A stretch of DNA of 64,000 nt. Source: an uncultured Prolixibacteraceae bacterium. GTDB taxonomy: Bacteria; Bacteroidota; Bacteroidia; Bacteroidales; Prolixibacteraceae. How positions within the stretch are numbered: position 1 is the stretch's first letter; each line of letters begins with the position of its first letter. The notes under the pieces are model-generated. The model was not told the DNA's origin. It made no database searches and saw only the letters and a list, made by a program, of their open reading frames with translations. Shown here one piece after another: positions 55,641 to 64,000 of the stretch. The stretch spans positions 19,986 through 83,985 of the forward strand of contig CAJXZG010000014.1 of NCBI GenBank assembly GCA_913063265.1. Direction: 5' to 3'. A program made the position numbers and the translations under genes.

Positions 55641-57428
55641 TTAATTTATTTGAATTCCTGTAATGGTTTTCGAAAGCGAGAAACTGGTTTGTTTTGTTCC
55701 TGCAGTGTAGGTTTCATCAGTATAGTAGCCGCTGAACGACGAGCCGGTTACACTTCCTCCGGTGTAAAGATTGTATTCTATACCTTGTTTTAAATCAGGC
55801 GAACAATAAAGAAAAGCCGAGTAATTTTTTTCCGGTTTTATGGTACAAAGTGCATCGCCGTCGCTGGTTTGAATATGGCAAAGCGAACCTGCTGATTGGG
55901 TATTGCTGAATCCAAAGGCCACACAGTTTTGTGTTGAAGAAGATCCTGGAGCCTGGAACATACCTGAACTTCCAGCAGCAATTAAAGTGCCTCCATTTTG
56001 TATAAATGTTTGGTCGTAGTCAAGAATTCCGTTCCCGTTTCCTGTTGGGCCATGAATTATAATTATTCCATCGGTAACTTCTACCGAGCCATTGGCATCA
56101 ATACCGTCGCCCTGGGCATTAATTGCCAGTTTTTCAGGTTTAAGATATATGGTGTAATTTGCTGATGAAGTTGTACCTCCCCAACCTCCTCCGGGGCCAC
56201 CATGTCCTCCCATCATATCACCGTCTCCGGCCAGGTTTATGCCGTCGTCGCTGGCAACCAGCTGAAAATTACCACCGTAGATATACATATTGCCTGTACC
56301 GCACTCAATTGCTTCGTAAGATTTTGTTACAGTAAAATCACCATCATTAATTACTAAATCGTAATCCGTATGAATTCCGTCATCATTAGCCGAAATGGTA
56401 AATGTACCTCCGTTAATTGCAAGAGTCTGATCCGAATGAATGGCATCCTCAGTAGTTTCAATGATGAAATTTCCGCTGTTGATAATTGTATTTATTCCTG
56501 ATTTTATTGCTTTTGAGGAGACACCGTTCGTATTGGTTACCGTTCCGGAAGTAATCAGGTTGTAATCTCCATCCTCAATAAGAACATCAGTGCAGGCAGA
56601 AATGGCATCTCCTTTTGCAGAAATGTTAAAATCGCCCGTCAGAATTTTGATATAACCCCTGGTTTCATCTTCATCGTTATCCGACTTAAAACCATCACCT
56701 CCTGAATCAATTGTAAAATTTCCTTTTTTAATTATCAGATAATCCTTCCCCCTAATGCCTTCATCAATTGACGTTATGTTCATTTTTCCACAATCTACAA
56801 TCAGGCCGTCTTTGCAATTTATAGCATCGTTAAAATTTGCATTAATGTATAATTCCCCTTCTCCATAAACAGTAAGATTGGTTTTACTGAAAAGGGCAGC
56901 ATTTGGTTCTTCTTTTTCAGTATTGTCGTATTGGTAGGAATTGCCGTCGGTGATTGTGTTTTTGGTATCCTTGTTAAGGACAACAATAACTTTTTCGGCA
57001 CTTTTAATTGTAATTGGAGCACTGCTCTCATTGGTAATTTCCACATTGTTTAAAAGTAAACGAACAAGGTCGTTTTCTGTGGCCTCAACTATTACCCGAC
57101 CATTTGTTAAAGTGCCGTTTAATTGGTAGGTACCGCCTGCCGAAATGTTCAATATACTTCCAGTCGCACTTGCACCATCACAATTTTCAGAAATTGAATT
57201 TCCATTGAAAACTATTTCATTAACCTCGGAATTGTTCCAATCGTAATCTCCTGTTGCTTCATGCGCTTCATAATTATTTAAATCGGCATCGCTTGTAGCT
57301 TGTTCATTGTCAGGAGACTCCGTAGAAACGTTATTTTCTTCTTCCAAACTATCTGAATTAATATCGCATCCTCCAATACAAAACAGGCACAGTAATCCTG
57401 CTAAAAATTCTAATTTTCTCATTTCCAT
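55641..57428 (-). CDS. Cthe_2159-like (DUF4353) carbohydrate-binding beta-helix lipoprotein
   Basis: A 595-residue lipoprotein, with lipobox CIGGCDINSD (Cys20). After an acidic Ser/Glu/Asp linker (about 22-60), residues about 65-480 form short repeats with a GDG/NGG rhythm (LIIKKGNFTIDSGGDGFKSDND, DGDYNLITSG, AINGGTFTISANDDGIHTD, MYIYGGNFQLVASDDGINLAGDGD), as in the calcium-binding parallel beta-helix of Clostridium thermocellum Cthe_2159, which binds cellulose and polygalacturonate. A glycine-rich patch (MGGHGGPGGGWGG) and a C-terminal beta domain follow. It is the first gene of the VTC-DUF4956 run. The link between surface carbohydrate binding and polyphosphate is not understood. Confidence 0.85.
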   Translation of the reverse strand: MEMRKLEFLAGLLCLFCIGGCDINSDSLEEENNVSTESPDNEQATSDADLNNYEAHEATGDYDWNNSEVNEIVFNGNSISENCDGASATGSILNISAGGTYQLNGTLTNGRVIVEATENDLVRLLLNNVEITNESSAPITIKSAEKVIVVLNKDTKNTITDGNSYQYDNTEKEEPNAALFSKTNLTVYGEGELYINANFNDAINCKDGLIVDCGKMNITSIDEGIRGKDYLIIKKGNFTIDSGGDGFKSDNDEDETRGYIKILTGDFNISAKGDAISACTDVLIEDGDYNLITSGTVTNTNGVSSKAIKSGINTIINSGNFIIETTEDAIHSDQTLAINGGTFTISANDDGIHTDYDLVINDGDFTVTKSYEAIECGTGNMYIYGGNFQLVASDDGINLAGDGDMMGGHGGPGGGWGGTTSSANYTIYLKPEKLAINAQGDGIDANGSVEVTDGIIIIHGPTGNGNGILDYDQTFIQNGGTLIAAGSSGMFQAPGSSSTQNCVAFGFSNTQSAGSLCHIQTSDGDALCTIKPEKNYSAFLYCSPDLKQGIEYNLYTGGSVTGSSFSGYYTDETYTAGTKQTSFSLSKTITGIQIN

Positions 57429-57596
57429 CAGCTTTAATTAATAATTCAATATTAGCTTACTGGTTATTTATTTGAAACTGAAATTGAAGTACAGGGACAT
57501 TTTATCGACAAACTGGAATTTTTTATCGCTTATATTCCTGCCGGGAAAAGATATTATAAAACAATTACTGATTTGGTAACCCCGTTTTTCTTATTT

Positions 57597-58316
57597 CTAT
57601 AAAAAATGATTTTTTAAATATTCCTGAAATGCTGTTTTGTACTGTTCACTTACAGGTATGTAAACCTTTCCAAATACGATTCTACTTCTTTCAATGGTGT
57701 CAATTTTATCAAGATTTACGATGAAGGAACGATGTACCCGCATAAAATTTGATATAGGAAGTTTTGTTTCGAGGGCTTTTAACGAACTTAATGATAGAAT
57801 TGGTTTTGACTGGTGCTGAAGAAATACTTTTATATAATCCTTGAGTCCTTCAATATAAAGAATATCGTTGAAGTTAATTCTTCTGATTTTATATTCTGAT
57901 TTCAGGAAAAGAAAATTGTTATTCGTTTCAATTGTATCAGGTTCTTTTTCAGCTTTTTCATATCCGATTAATTTTTTTGCTTTTTCGGCTGCTTTTAAAA
58001 AATCTTCATAAGCGAAAGGTTTCAACAGGTAATCAATTGCATCGAGTTTAAAACCTTCAAGTGCATAGCGTTCATAAGCAGTGGTAAAGATAATTTTAGG
58101 CCGGTTTGTAAGAATTTTAGCAAATTCCACGCCATTTAAATCGGGCATGTGAATATCCAGAAAAATCAGGTCAATATCAGTTTCGCTCAGAAACTCCATG
58201 GCGTCAATCGGATTATCAAAACTCCCGGTTAAATCAAGGTCAGGTGTTTTTTCAATGTAACCACAAACAAGTTGTAAAGCGAGTGGCTCATCATCAATGG
58301 CTATTGTCCTTATCAT
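57597..58316 (-). CDS. LytTR-family response regulator
   Basis: A 239-residue response regulator. The receiver domain (1-120) has the acidic pair in IAIDDEPLAL, the phosphoacceptor Asp54 in LIFLDIHMPDLNG, and Lys near 103 in DYLLKPFAYED. The LytTR DNA-binding domain (about 140-236) has FLFLKSEYKIRRINFNDILYIEG and MRVHRSFIVNLDKI, its family signatures. The ATG overlaps the kinase stop in an ATGA junction, so the two are translationally coupled. The targets are not known; the divergent GH127 gene 200 bp from the kinase start is a candidate. Confidence 0.95.
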   Translation of the reverse strand: MIRTIAIDDEPLALQLVCGYIEKTPDLDLTGSFDNPIDAMEFLSETDIDLIFLDIHMPDLNGVEFAKILTNRPKIIFTTAYERYALEGFKLDAIDYLLKPFAYEDFLKAAEKAKKLIGYEKAEKEPDTIETNNNFLFLKSEYKIRRINFNDILYIEGLKDYIKVFLQHQSKPILSLSSLKALETKLPISNFMRVHRSFIVNLDKIDTIERSRIVFGKVYIPVSEQYKTAFQEYLKNHFL

Positions 58317-59452
58317 TTGTTTGGTTTTAATTCAATTTCCAGTGAAACGGTAAAAACTTCACCTGTTTCGTCTATTTTTAATACATGTTTCCCCGGGAAT
58401 ATCAGGTTTAAACGTTTTTTTACATTTTCTAATCCAATTCCGGAGTATTTTTGTGGCGTTTCATAATTCCTGTTTTTCACCTGGCTGTTAATACAATGGA
58501 AAAAAACCTTGTTTTTTTCGCTCTGCATATAAATTTTTATGAACGATTTTTCGCGGTAACTGATTCCGTATTTAAAAGCGTTTTCAATAAAAGGTATAAA
58601 TAGCAGGGGTGGAATGTGATAATCCAGTCCTATTTTCGGAAAACTGGTTTCAACCTTTACCTTCTTCGACAAACGTAATTTCATCAAATCAATGTAATGT
58701 TTCATAAATTCAATTTCCTGTTCCAAATGTGTTTCACCTTCTTCCGATTCGTATAACAGGTATCGCATCAACTTCGAAAGTTTTAGAATGGAATTCTGGG
58801 CATCCTTTGTACTGATTTCAACCAATGAATAAATGTTATTTAAGGTATTGAAAAAGAAATGCGGGCTTATTTGATTTTTCAGAAATGCAAGTTCAGATTT
58901 TACTTTTTCCCGTTCAAGTTCGCGATGACGTTTTTCTGAAGCTGCATGATCCTGAATAAGCTTGAGCCCCAACGAAAATCCCGTTACAATAAAAGAAATC
59001 AGAAGAAAGAAATATGCTTCAAGCTGTTGCTTTGGGGGAGGATTGGACATTTCCGGGGGTTTCTTTTTTGGGCTAAAATCAGGCCTTTCACTAAAAACAG
59101 GTTCAGGCATGGGTTTGTCGATACTTCCATGCTTTAACAAATCATCCAGGTATGAATTCAATAAAAATAATAGAACGATAACAACAACAACCAATGCCAG
59201 GTACCATAGCCTTTTCCCGTTTAAATAAAAGCGTGGAATCAACCATAAGTAATTGATGTAAAACAGTATACCATAAATGATTATGTTGGCAAAAAACGAC
59301 CATGGGATAAAATGGTTTTCACCCCAATACCGGTTAATCACAAATTGTGGCAGGATTATGAAAATAAGCCATGCCGAAACATGTAAAACAATATGAACAT
59401 TTTTGTTTTCTATTGAAAAGTCTTTTTTCAAATTGTAGTAGTTATTTTCCAA
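58313..59452 (-). CDS. LytS/YehU-type sensor histidine kinase, TTG start
   Basis: A 379-residue membrane histidine kinase. Four membrane helices lie in residues about 20-175 (VLHVSAWLIFIILPQFV, FFANIIIYGILFYINYLWLI, LWYLALVVVVIVLLFLLN, FFLLISFIVTGFSLGL), with a proline-rich loop of about 30 residues before the last. A coiled coil (about 180-198) leads to the His_kinase box QISPHFFFNTLNNIYS, where the phosphorylated His is near residue 205. The ATPase N box is FIPFIENAFKYG and the G box is YSGIGLENVKKRL. No in-frame ATG or GTG precedes the first helix, and the codon before it is a stop at -3, so the gene appears to start with TTG at 59452. Confidence 0.9.
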   Translation of the reverse strand: MENNYYNLKKDFSIENKNVHIVLHVSAWLIFIILPQFVINRYWGENHFIPWSFFANIIIYGILFYINYLWLIPRFYLNGKRLWYLALVVVVIVLLFLLNSYLDDLLKHGSIDKPMPEPVFSERPDFSPKKKPPEMSNPPPKQQLEAYFFLLISFIVTGFSLGLKLIQDHAASEKRHRELEREKVKSELAFLKNQISPHFFFNTLNNIYSLVEISTKDAQNSILKLSKLMRYLLYESEEGETHLEQEIEFMKHYIDLMKLRLSKKVKVETSFPKIGLDYHIPPLLFIPFIENAFKYGISYREKSFIKIYMQSEKNKVFFHCINSQVKNRNYETPQKYSGIGLENVKKRLNLIFPGKHVLKIDETGEVFTVSLEIELKPNK

Positions 59453-59466
59453 AACTTGTTATTCAT

Positions 59467-59474
59467 CAAAATTA
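59467..59474 (-). promoter_or_regulatory. Candidate -7 promoter box for the kinase/LytTR pair
   Basis: The minus strand reads TAATTTTG, matching TAnnTTTG, but only 14 bp ahead of the TTG start. That would leave a leader of only a few bases, so it is either a leaderless-type start or a chance match. Confidence 0.28.
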
Positions 59475-59652
59475 ATGAAGAATTTTGTAAAGTTAACCGT
59501 GGATATTTTTGAATAATAGTTTAATAGAAGAACAACGATATTTTATAGATAAAATAGATTTTTTTAAGTTCCAAAATCAGAGTGTAAAAATCGACCAGTT
59601 TTAATTTTAGTTTTTCTTTTTTATACTATCTTTCTTGTTATTAATCTGACGT

Positions 59653-61611
59653 ATGATGAAACTATCAAATTTTGTTTTATTGCTTTTAGTATTGAATTTC
59701 CTGTCTTGTTCAAATGAAAAACAAGAGGCTGAAGCAAAACATGCTGAATACCCGATTACAGGCGTACCTTTCAGCAAGGTTAAGGTAAACGATAATTTCT
59801 GGTTGCCAAAAATTGAAACCAACCGAACGGCTACCATCCCGGCATCGTTTCAAAAATGTGAGGAAATGGGACGGTTGGAAAATTTCCTGATTGCTGGAGG
59901 AAAAATGGAAGGCATTGTACGAGGCGACATGCCTTTTGATGATACTGACGTTTATAAAATTATTGAAGGTGCCTCGTATTCCATGACCACCATTCCCGAT
60001 CCAAAACTGGATGCTTATGTTGATTCGTTAATCGAAATTATCGCAATCGGTCAGGAGGAAGATGGTTACCTTACCACCTGGAAAACCATCGATCCGACTC
60101 ATTCTCCGGCTCACTGGTGTCCTCCGGGAGAACGCTGGGAGGGTCTCGTTTGCAGTCACGAATTATATAATGCAGGACATATGTTTGAAGCAGCTACAGC
60201 CCATTACCTGGCAACAGGGAAAACAAATTTTTTGGACATTGCCACCAAAAATGCGGATTTGCTGCTTTCTGTTTTTGGACCCGGTAAAAATCCTGAAGTT
60301 CCCGGACATCAAATCGTAGAGACCGGTTTGATAAAACTTTACCTGGTTACCGAAAAGCAGGAATACCTCGATTTGGCAAAACATTTCCTTGATGGAAGAG
60401 GAGACAGTACCAAACGGGAAATCTGGGGGCCATATAACCAGGATCACAAACCGGTAATTCAACAGGAAGAAGCAGTTGGCCATGCCGTACGTGCTGCCTA
60501 TATGTATGCCGGAATGACTGATATTGCAGCATTGTACAACGATGAGGCCTATACAATTGCGGTGAATAACATCTGGGATAATGTGGTTAATAAAAAAATG
60601 TATATCACCGGGGGAATCGGTTCCCTGCACGATGGCGAAGCCTTTGGAGAAAATTATGAATTGCCCAACCTGACGTCCTACAACGAAACCTGTGCTGCCA
60701 TTGCTAACGTGTACTGGAATTACCGAATGTTTTTATTGCACGGTGATTCAAAATATATCGATGTTTTGGAGCGAAGTCTCTACAACGGTGTAATTTCAGG
60801 AGTTTCACTAGATGGTACGAATTTCTTTTACCCGAATCCTTTGTCATGCGATATGCATTATCATTTTAACAGGGGCCATCTCGAACGTCAGCCCTGGTTC
60901 GATTGTTCTTGTTGCCCCAGTAATTTATGTCGTTTTATGCCGTCGGTTCCCGGGTATATTTATGCTCAAAATGACAATGAAATTTATGTCAATTTGTTTG
61001 TGCAAAGTTCAACAAAAACAAAGCTTTCTGAAACTGACGTAAATGTGATGCAGGAAACAAATTATCCCTGGGATGAAACAGTGCTTATAAAAATTTCTCC
61101 GGAAGAAAAATCAAAATTTACCGTGCGGGTTCGAATTCCCGGATGGGCACAAAATCAACCCTTGCCTGGCGATTTGTATTCTTATTCAAATACTGTTGGA
61201 AGAAAAGCTGAAATTTTGGTTAATGGTAAAAAAATCAATTTTGAAATAAATAATGGATATGCTGTATTAACCCGCGAATGGAGTGTTGGCGATGAGATTA
61301 GATTGACCCTTCCAATGGAAGTCAGAAAGGTTACTGCAAGCAAACTCGTGGAAGACAACCATGGTAAAGTTTCACTGGAACGTGGACCTCTTGTTTATTG
61401 TGTTGAAGAAAAAGACAATCCCGAAATCGAAAGTATTGTGGTTTCAAATGAAACGCAGTTTTCAAATCATTTTAAGAATGATATGTTAAGTGGAATTGAG
61501 ATTATTGAGGCCAAAGGCAAATCAATGGGTGAAACCTTTACTGCCATTCCGTATTTTGTATGGAACAACCGGGGTGCGAATAAAATGGATGTTTGGTTAA
61601 AAGAAAATTAG
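59653..61611 (+). CDS. GH127 beta-L-arabinofuranosidase, lipoprotein
   Basis: A 652-residue lipoprotein with lipobox NFLSCSNE (Cys19). The body is the (alpha/alpha)6 barrel of GH127 with a C-terminal pair of beta-sandwiches. The catalytic set of Bifidobacterium HypBA1 is complete: Glu329 in DGEAFGEN, Glu345 and Cys347 in YNETCAAIA, and Cys420-Cys421 in DCSCCPSN. Compared with the GH127/146-type enzyme at 1041, it carries the standard HypBA1 layout (KVNDNFWLPKIE, GGIGSLHDGEAFGE) and lacks the GHIGGHYL insert. It would release beta-linked arabinofuranose. The gene is divergent from the LytS/LytTR pair across 200 bp. Confidence 0.94.
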   Translation: MMKLSNFVLLLLVLNFLSCSNEKQEAEAKHAEYPITGVPFSKVKVNDNFWLPKIETNRTATIPASFQKCEEMGRLENFLIAGGKMEGIVRGDMPFDDTDVYKIIEGASYSMTTIPDPKLDAYVDSLIEIIAIGQEEDGYLTTWKTIDPTHSPAHWCPPGERWEGLVCSHELYNAGHMFEAATAHYLATGKTNFLDIATKNADLLLSVFGPGKNPEVPGHQIVETGLIKLYLVTEKQEYLDLAKHFLDGRGDSTKREIWGPYNQDHKPVIQQEEAVGHAVRAAYMYAGMTDIAALYNDEAYTIAVNNIWDNVVNKKMYITGGIGSLHDGEAFGENYELPNLTSYNETCAAIANVYWNYRMFLLHGDSKYIDVLERSLYNGVISGVSLDGTNFFYPNPLSCDMHYHFNRGHLERQPWFDCSCCPSNLCRFMPSVPGYIYAQNDNEIYVNLFVQSSTKTKLSETDVNVMQETNYPWDETVLIKISPEEKSKFTVRVRIPGWAQNQPLPGDLYSYSNTVGRKAEILVNGKKINFEINNGYAVLTREWSVGDEIRLTLPMEVRKVTASKLVEDNHGKVSLERGPLVYCVEEKDNPEIESIVVSNETQFSNHFKNDMLSGIEIIEAKGKSMGETFTAIPYFVWNNRGANKMDVWLKEN

Positions 61612-61635
61612 TTTACAGAATTTTTCTGATGGTAC

Positions 61636-61671
61636 AAGGATGCCATCCGTAAATTGACGGATGGCATCCTT
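61636..61671. terminator. Strong bidirectional terminator between GH127 and dps
   Basis: AAGGATGCCATCCGT (61636-61650) and ACGGATGGCATCCTT (61657-61671) are perfect 15-bp complements with a 6-base loop. The stem is followed by TATTTAG on one side and by A/T-rich sequence on the other, and lies between two convergent stops. Confidence 0.85.
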
Positions 61672-61691
61672 ATTTAGCATTCAAATTGATT

Positions 61692-62138
61692 TTAAGCCAA
61701 AAAACTCTCCAGCATCCAAACCTGTTTTTCGGTGTGACCAATCCATTCACTGATCATGCCAACGGTTCCTTCATCTTCATTTTCGCCGGCAACTTTTAAT
61801 ATTTCAGCAAAACTGTTTAAAAAATACCGTTGACTTTCCAATACATTTTTTACACCTTCTTTACCATCCGAAACATTGGCTACCTGCGGTAACTTTGCAG
61901 TTTTTAAATAATCGCCAAAAGTGTGCAAAGGTTGTCCTCCCAACATTAAAATACGTTCTGCGATTTCATCCACTACTTCAGCCGCCTGATTATAGTACTC
62001 TTCAAATTTTTCATGCAGGGCAAAAAACAGTTGTCCTTTTACATTCCAGTGTAATCCTCGCAAATTCTGATAATGAATTTGATAATCAGCCAATAACTGA
62101 TTCAATTTCTCTACTGTGTTTACATTTTGTGTTTTCAT
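61692..62138 (-). CDS. dps: Dps family DNA-binding ferritin-like protein
   Basis: A 148-residue protein taken from the ATG at 62138 (MKTQNVNTVEKL); a TTG three codons upstream is open but unlikely. The four-helix ferritin-like bundle has the Dps ferroxidase set: His in LRGLHWNVKG, then HEKFEEYYNQAAEVVDEIAERI, and a C-terminal helix ending in LESFLA. It stores iron and protects DNA during oxidative stress. It is divergent from oxyR across 91 bp containing a candidate promoter and a 12-bp inverted repeat, which fits OxyR control. Confidence 0.95.
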   Translation of the reverse strand: MKTQNVNTVEKLNQLLADYQIHYQNLRGLHWNVKGQLFFALHEKFEEYYNQAAEVVDEIAERILMLGGQPLHTFGDYLKTAKLPQVANVSDGKEGVKNVLESQRYFLNSFAEILKVAGENEDEGTVGMISEWIGHTEKQVWMLESFLA

Positions 62139-62172
62139 GATATTCAATTATTAAGATTTAATTTTCTTACAA

Positions 62173-62180
62173 CAAATATA
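62173..62180 (-). promoter_or_regulatory. Candidate -7 promoter box for dps
   Basis: The minus strand reads TATATTTG, an exact TAnnTTTG match, 35 bp ahead of the dps ATG. It lies next to the inverted repeat at 62183-62227. Confidence 0.45.
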
Positions 62181-62182
62181 GA

Positions 62183-62227
62183 ATAAGGCATATTTATTAT
62201 ATTTATGGCTATATTAATATTGCTTAT
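62183..62227. promoter_or_regulatory. Inverted repeat between dps and oxyR, candidate OxyR site
   Basis: ATAAGGCATATT (62183-62194) and AATATTGCTTAT (62216-62227) match as inverted repeats at 10 of 12 positions, with centres 33 bp apart, about three helical turns. It directly abuts the dps promoter box and lies immediately before the oxyR start. The E. coli OxyR consensus is not clearly present. Confidence 0.42.
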
Positions 62228-62229
62228 AT

Positions 62230-63171
62230 ATGAATCTTGCACAATTAGAATATCTCAGGGAACTATACAATTACGGTTCCTTCTCAGATGCAGCAAATAA
62301 ACTTGGAATTACGCAGCCCGCGTTAAGTTTACAAATTCAGAAATTGGAGGAAGAGCTGGATTATCACCTTATCGATCGTTCCAAACGACCCTTTCAATTT
62401 ACAAATGAGGGGATAATGTTTTACGAAAAAACTGTGGACATTTTACAGCAGGTAGAGCAATTAAAACAAATATCTGTTGAAATTGGGGAAGAGATAAAAG
62501 GCAATTTAAAGATTGGAATCATTCCAACTGTTGCACCCTATTTGGTTCCTTTGTTTATTCAACAACTGAAAAAACAGTTTCCCGGCTTAATCCTTGAAGT
62601 TAGTGAAATAAAAACCGGAAAAATTGTTTCGGAAATTAAAATGGGAAACATCGATTGTGGAATTGTCTCCACACCCATTTCATTTGCCAACCTGAATTTT
62701 ATACCGCTGTTTTATGAGCGGTTTTTTGCCTATGTCTCCGTCAAAAATGAGTTAATTAGCAATGAAAAGATAGAAATCAGCAAAATTGAGGAATCAGAAG
62801 TCTGGTATTTGAATGAAGGGAATTGTTTCCAAAATCAGGTCAATTCGGTGTGTCAGATTCAACAAAACTCTGAGAATAAAAAAAATTTGGATTACAACAC
62901 TGATTCGATTGAATCTTTACGAAGAATTGTTGAAAACGAAAATGGATTAACCTTTATTCCTGAACTGGCAACCATAAATATCCCGGTTGAACAGGAGGAA
63001 TTAATCAAAGAATTTAACGGCGATCCTCCGGTCAGGGAAATAAGTATTGTAACTGCCAAAAAATATGCAAAAGTCCGGCAGGTTAAAGCTTTAAAGCAGG
63101 TTATTCAGCAAAGTATTCCCAAAAGAATGATAGAGAAACCAAAGAGCTGGATTGTGGATACAAGAATTTGA
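62230..63171 (+). CDS. oxyR: OxyR-type LysR regulator of peroxide response
   Basis: A 313-residue LysR-family regulator. The winged helix-turn-helix (1-60) has FSDAANKLGITQPALSLQIQKLEEELD. The effector domain (about 92-305) begins KGNLKIGIIPTVAPYL. The peroxide-sensing cysteines are at 199 and 208 (NEGNC and NSVC), with eight residues between them, and by count fall on the E. coli numbers. On peroxide oxidation these form a disulfide and switch on antioxidant genes. It lies between dps (divergent) and katG (same strand, 227 bp downstream), its likely targets. Confidence 0.93.
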   Translation: MNLAQLEYLRELYNYGSFSDAANKLGITQPALSLQIQKLEEELDYHLIDRSKRPFQFTNEGIMFYEKTVDILQQVEQLKQISVEIGEEIKGNLKIGIIPTVAPYLVPLFIQQLKKQFPGLILEVSEIKTGKIVSEIKMGNIDCGIVSTPISFANLNFIPLFYERFFAYVSVKNELISNEKIEISKIEESEVWYLNEGNCFQNQVNSVCQIQQNSENKKNLDYNTDSIESLRRIVENENGLTFIPELATINIPVEQEELIKEFNGDPPVREISIVTAKKYAKVRQVKALKQVIQQSIPKRMIEKPKSWIVDTRI

Positions 63172-63183
63172 TTTTAACAAAAA

Positions 63184-63234
63184 AAAGATACCATCTTTGA
63201 TTCTGTTAACAGAGAGAGATATCATCTTTAATTC
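63184..63234. promoter_or_regulatory. Tandem imperfect palindromes upstream of katG
   Basis: GATACCATCTTTGATTC (63187-63203) and GATATCATCTTTAATTC (63218-63234) are direct repeats matching at 15 of 17 positions, 31 bp apart. Each contains an inverted repeat, AAAGAT-ACC-ATCTTT and AGAGAT-ATC-ATCTTT. They lie just after the oxyR stop and about 165 bp before katG; they could be an operator or a terminator. Confidence 0.4.
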
Positions 63235-63386
63235 ACAGTTTGCTTGCGATTTCTTTCACAAAAGTATAAAAATGGTTGATTTAAATTCCGATTTTTTGTA
63301 ACTTACATCGTTCTTAAAAGAGAATAATTCTCATTTAATATAAGTTCTAATATAATTTCTTAAAACAGTTAAATTCAAACTTATAA

Positions 63387-64000
<614 letters not shown>

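Noticed and set aside
60163..60630. A 155-codon minus-strand open frame opposite GH127
   Set aside because: It is antisense to a conserved enzyme and shows no domain, so it is an open-frame artefact.
61636..61671. A hairpin considered as an attachment or integration site
   Set aside because: Its place between two convergent stops and its 15-bp perfect stem are explained by a bidirectional terminator; no integrase or tRNA is nearby.
63184..63234. Two spaced repeats considered as a CRISPR remnant
   Set aside because: There are only two short repeats 14 bases apart, too few and too close, and no cas gene is present.

Overview
The window comes from an AT-rich member of the Bacteroidota, most likely a polysaccharide-degrading environmental species (Marinilabiliales/Prolixibacteraceae-like is a guess). 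The evidence is a C-terminal type IX secretion (Por) sorting domain on one enzyme, many lipoproteins with Bacteroidota-style short lipoboxes, LytS/LytTR and AraC regulators, weak ribosome sites, and several TAnnTTTG -7 promoter boxes. No rRNA, tRNA, CRISPR array, phage or insertion sequence was seen.

Layout. (1) 1-9043, minus strand: a tight run for arabinose-decorated plant polysaccharide (CE1 esterase, BD-FAE-like esterase, GH43, GH51, GH127/146-type, and a second GH43 cut by the window edge). (2) 9345-11399, plus: a secreted right-handed beta-helix protein and an SRPBCC protein. (3) 11553-17908: a covalent-FAD oxidase, an unusual DUF4242/cyclase-like/AraC regulator, an NTF2-cupin secreted protein, and a divergent AraC-transmembrane-TPR regulator. 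(4) 18037-21704: two tandem DUF1593 proteins and a divergent sugar-isomerase-like lipoprotein. (5) 22007-36050, plus: seven closely packed genes forming a glucuronoxylan operon (GH140-like, GH30_8 glucuronoxylanase with T9SS tail, GH67, SGNH esterase, GH2, CE15 glucuronoyl esterase, GH115). (6) 36093-38885, minus: GH26 whose C-terminal domain matches two adjacent free-standing secreted lipocalin-like proteins. (7) 39256-47457, plus: GH97, GH9, an unrecognised secreted enzyme-like protein and GH42. (8) 47605-53743, plus: membrane AraC regulator, outer-membrane barrel, RND transporter, LolA-like protein and DUF2141 protein, a probable lipid or hydrophobe export system. (9) 54150-57428, minus: a carbohydrate-binding lipoprotein with a VTC-type polyphosphate polymerase and DUF4956 membrane protein. 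(10) 57597-61611: LytTR two-component pair divergent from a second GH127. (11) 61692-64000: dps, oxyR and katG, a peroxide-stress module, katG being cut by the edge.

Together the carbohydrate genes cover xylan backbone cleavage (GH30_8), removal of (methyl)glucuronate by two unrelated alpha-glucuronidase families, cleavage of glucuronate-lignin esters (CE15), arabinose removal (GH43, GH51, GH127/146), deacetylation or deferuloylation (CE1, BD-FAE-like, SGNH), and side activities on mannan, beta-glucan and galactosides. No SusC/SusD pair lies anywhere in the 64 kb, so uptake must be encoded elsewhere.

Stretches that the main families do not explain include a GH26-associated lipocalin-like domain family, the DUF4242-cyclase-AraC fusion, the secreted CxCxxC enzyme-like protein, a 24-bp perfect palindrome ahead of the RND operon, and several short intergenic palindromes.
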